A DNA stretch of 64,000 bases from Pseudomonadota bacterium (GTDB lineage: Bacteria > Pseudomonadota > Gammaproteobacteria > Pseudomonadales > Oleiphilaceae), in the NCBI GenBank assembly GCA_002747395.1, contig PDPE01000032.1:1-64000 (forward strand), given 5' to 3'. The position numbers were made by a program, and so were the translations under genes. Position 1 is the first letter of the stretch; every line of letters starts with the position of its first letter. The notes below the pieces were generated by a model. The model saw only the letters and a list, made by a program, of their open reading frames with translations, was not told the origin of the DNA and did no database searches. This document shows, piece after piece, positions 62,309 to 64,000 of this stretch.

Positions 62309-64000
62309 ATGCTGGATCTGAAAATCCCGACCCAAACCCTGAACTCGCTGTCTTTTTGTCAGGCCAACACCAGGGCATTGGAACAGTGGGTTGAGCAGCT
62401 GCCAATGGCAAACACCGGGGAAACGGCCAGACGATTGTATCATGCGGTCATTGAATTGAATCAGCTGGTTACTTCCCCTGCAAACCGGTTGGCTTTTCTG
62501 GAAATCATTCGGCCCTCGTTGCATTTCATATGCAGGGAACTCTCAAAACACTACATGAATCACTCTATTTCCCTGCCGGAAAAACAAAGGAAAATAGCAA
62601 ATCTCAGCCAGGCTCTGCAGGTTCACATTGCAACAGGCTACAAAATCGTCATGATGGAGTGTGTGGCCACCGCTATTCCACAAAAAAACAGGAAATCGCT
62701 GTCCATTGCCGCTCACAGGGCAACGCGGGAGTTTGGCAACGCCATTCTGCGGGCATGTCAGCTTTACTGCAACAGCCCGGAAAACGTGTGGTATGAGCTT
62801 CACCAGATATTTCGCTTTGCCGATACATTCAAGTTGCGCGATTTTAAGGTGAAGGATGAGGAAAGCTGTGGCCCGCTTGTTTCTACAATCGACTCACCCT
62901 ACAAGCAGGTTTTATTGCTGGGTTGCTGCAAGCCAAACCAGTTGCGACAAAATGATCTGAAAAGCGTCTATGACGCTTTTGAACACTGGGCAGATTTTGT
63001 CGATGTGGGAAGGCTCTACGCAGACAATTCTCTGTTTGTGATCAATACCCGAAAAGATGCACCGCCGGTCTACCGCAGCCTTCTGCATGAAACGATTAAC
63101 GATGACTTTTTCGGGTTGGACACGAGCGGATTGGTCAGCCGCATCACCGAGTATCTCGCTTGCGTTCACCAGAAAAAAAAAGGAGCCGAGAAACATTTAC
63201 CCATGGCCAAAGGAGTGCCCGATCAAATCGTGGCGCATTTGGGCCAGTCTCTCGGCATCCTGACCAAGCGCTCGTTCAAACGCATGGCCAGCACAGGCTA
63301 CCTGAGCCTGTGTGCAGGCCTTTCAGCCACTCATTATTTCTGCGCCAACAAAGTCGATTTCAATACGTTTTTACGTAACGGCACCCGGAATGCCGGGCCT
63401 GCACTCATGGAGGACACCTCGGCAAACCGGTTCCGCAACCCGTCCAAAACCGATGTATGGGATCATTGTGAGGGCGGTTCCGGTGACTCTCTCGGCCCAC
63501 CCGACACACCGATCAAATACGACGGAATTTCCGGCGGTAAAGCGACCAATTTCAAGATTTATAAAGTGTCACTGGTAAACACCAGCCCCGGGGGCTACTG
63601 TTTGCAATGGCAGGGAGATATTCCAGGCAGTATTCAGGCAGGAGAGATTCTGGGTGTCCGGGAGAATGGGCATCCCGCCTGGAGCATAGCCGCAATCCGC
63701 TGGATACGTCAGATCAAGCAACAGGGAACGCAGATAGGTATTGAACTTCTGGCACCAATGGCTCGTCCAGGTGGCGTTCAGCTGTTGCAGAAAACCGGTG
63801 ACAACAGCGAATTTCTTCGAGGGCTGATGCTTCCGGTGCTTTCAACCATCGACCAACCCGCAACCCTGATTACTCCGAGACTGCCATTCCAGGCCGGACA
63901 AAAGGTAATGGTTAACGATGGCGAATCAGTCTCCAGGTACCTGTTAGACAAACTGCTTTCGGCAACAAGCAGTTTCAGTCAATTTGAATTGAAGAGTCTG
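62309..64000 (+). CDS. large conserved protein with PilZ-like C-terminal region (partial, 3' end missing)
   Basis: The frame from ATG 62309 is open for 564 codons to the last base, so the gene continues beyond the window. ATG 62291, six codons upstream, is an alternative. The N-terminus reads MLDLKIPTQTLNSLSFC, followed by a long helical region with no membrane segment or signal. From about residue 415 a beta-rich part appears, with VNTSPGGYCLQWQGDIPGS then GIELLAPMARPG, which resembles PilZ barrels with the DxSxxG position changed to NTSPGG. A cyclic-di-GMP link is only inferred. It follows epmB in the same direction. Confidence 0.75.
   Translation, partial: MLDLKIPTQTLNSLSFCQANTRALEQWVEQLPMANTGETARRLYHAVIELNQLVTSPANRLAFLEIIRPSLHFICRELSKHYMNHSISLPEKQRKIANLSQALQVHIATGYKIVMMECVATAIPQKNRKSLSIAAHRATREFGNAILRACQLYCNSPENVWYELHQIFRFADTFKLRDFKVKDEESCGPLVSTIDSPYKQVLLLGCCKPNQLRQNDLKSVYDAFEHWADFVDVGRLYADNSLFVINTRKDAPPVYRSLLHETINDDFFGLDTSGLVSRITEYLACVHQKKKGAEKHLPMAKGVPDQIVAHLGQSLGILTKRSFKRMASTGYLSLCAGLSATHYFCANKVDFNTFLRNGTRNAGPALMEDTSANRFRNPSKTDVWDHCEGGSGDSLGPPDTPIKYDGISGGKATNFKIYKVSLVNTSPGGYCLQWQGDIPGSIQAGEILGVRENGHPAWSIAAIRWIRQIKQQGTQIGIELLAPMARPGGVQLLQKTGDNSEFLRGLMLPVLSTIDQPATLITPRLPFQAGQKVMVNDGESVSRYLLDKLLSATSSFSQFELKSL

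Noticed and set aside
1..64000. tRNA or rRNA genes
   Set aside because: No tRNA T-arm/acceptor pattern or rRNA segment was recognised by eye; a tRNA scan would settle this.

Overview
The window reads as chromosome from a gammaproteobacterium. It carries CmoA/CmoB, EttA, SrkA, and EF-P with EpmA and EpmB, all typical of that class. A non-flagellar type III secretion system (T3SS), a FlgP/FlgT flagellar outer-ring pair and a mevalonate operon fit a marine, host-associated lineage such as Oceanospirillales/Endozoicomonadaceae. The family-level placement is inference; no rRNA or other taxonomic marker is in the window.

Left edge (1-3.8 kb): the 3' end of an IS5-family insertion sequence sits inside cas8e of a type I-E CRISPR-Cas locus. 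An intact cas3 lies upstream of the broken gene. No CRISPR array and no other cas genes are visible.

3.8-21.6 kb: a nearly complete T3SS in two divergent arms. The minus-strand arm is regulator-sctQ-R-S-T-U. The plus-strand arm is a FliO-like gene-sctV-C-D-F(?)-I-J-K-L-N-O-P followed by a lipoprotein alpha/beta hydrolase. The genes overlap or nearly abut, usually by ATGA. A FliO-like protein is not a usual part of non-flagellar systems. No translocators, chaperones, gatekeeper or effectors are seen.

21.6-33.9 kb: a YihY/BrkB-family membrane protein, an NCS2-like permease, a CoA-transferase, lipoyl synthase, then a minus-strand mevalonate operon (mvaA, type II IPP isomerase, two GHMP kinases, mvaD). 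Only HMG-CoA synthase is missing. A TauE/SafE-type transporter follows.

34-40.5 kb: an iron-associated periplasmic cluster of two imelysin-type proteins, a di-heme oxidoreductase and a DUF1513 protein, divergent from a MauG-like di-heme peroxidase across a Fur-box-like palindrome.

40.6-64 kb: EttA, a PilZ protein, an FAD oxidase, a RES/Xre toxin-antitoxin pair, SrkA, CmoA/CmoB, FlgP/FlgT, CCA-adding enzyme, thiolase, a Uma2 nuclease, a membrane J-protein, a monofunctional prephenate dehydratase, an inositol-phosphatase-like enzyme, a rhodanese, Psd, EpmA, EF-P, EpmB, and a partial gene with a PilZ-like C-terminal region that runs off the right end.

Short tandem duplications of 6-22 bp recur across the window. 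They sit at gene starts, at gene ends and in intergenic gaps, and several units carry their own ribosome-binding site and start codon. Two essential tRNA enzymes, CCA transferase and CmoB, also carry unusual repeat-type insertions, and the CCA enzyme has lost its HD motif. Identifications rest on reading motifs by eye; no database search was run.
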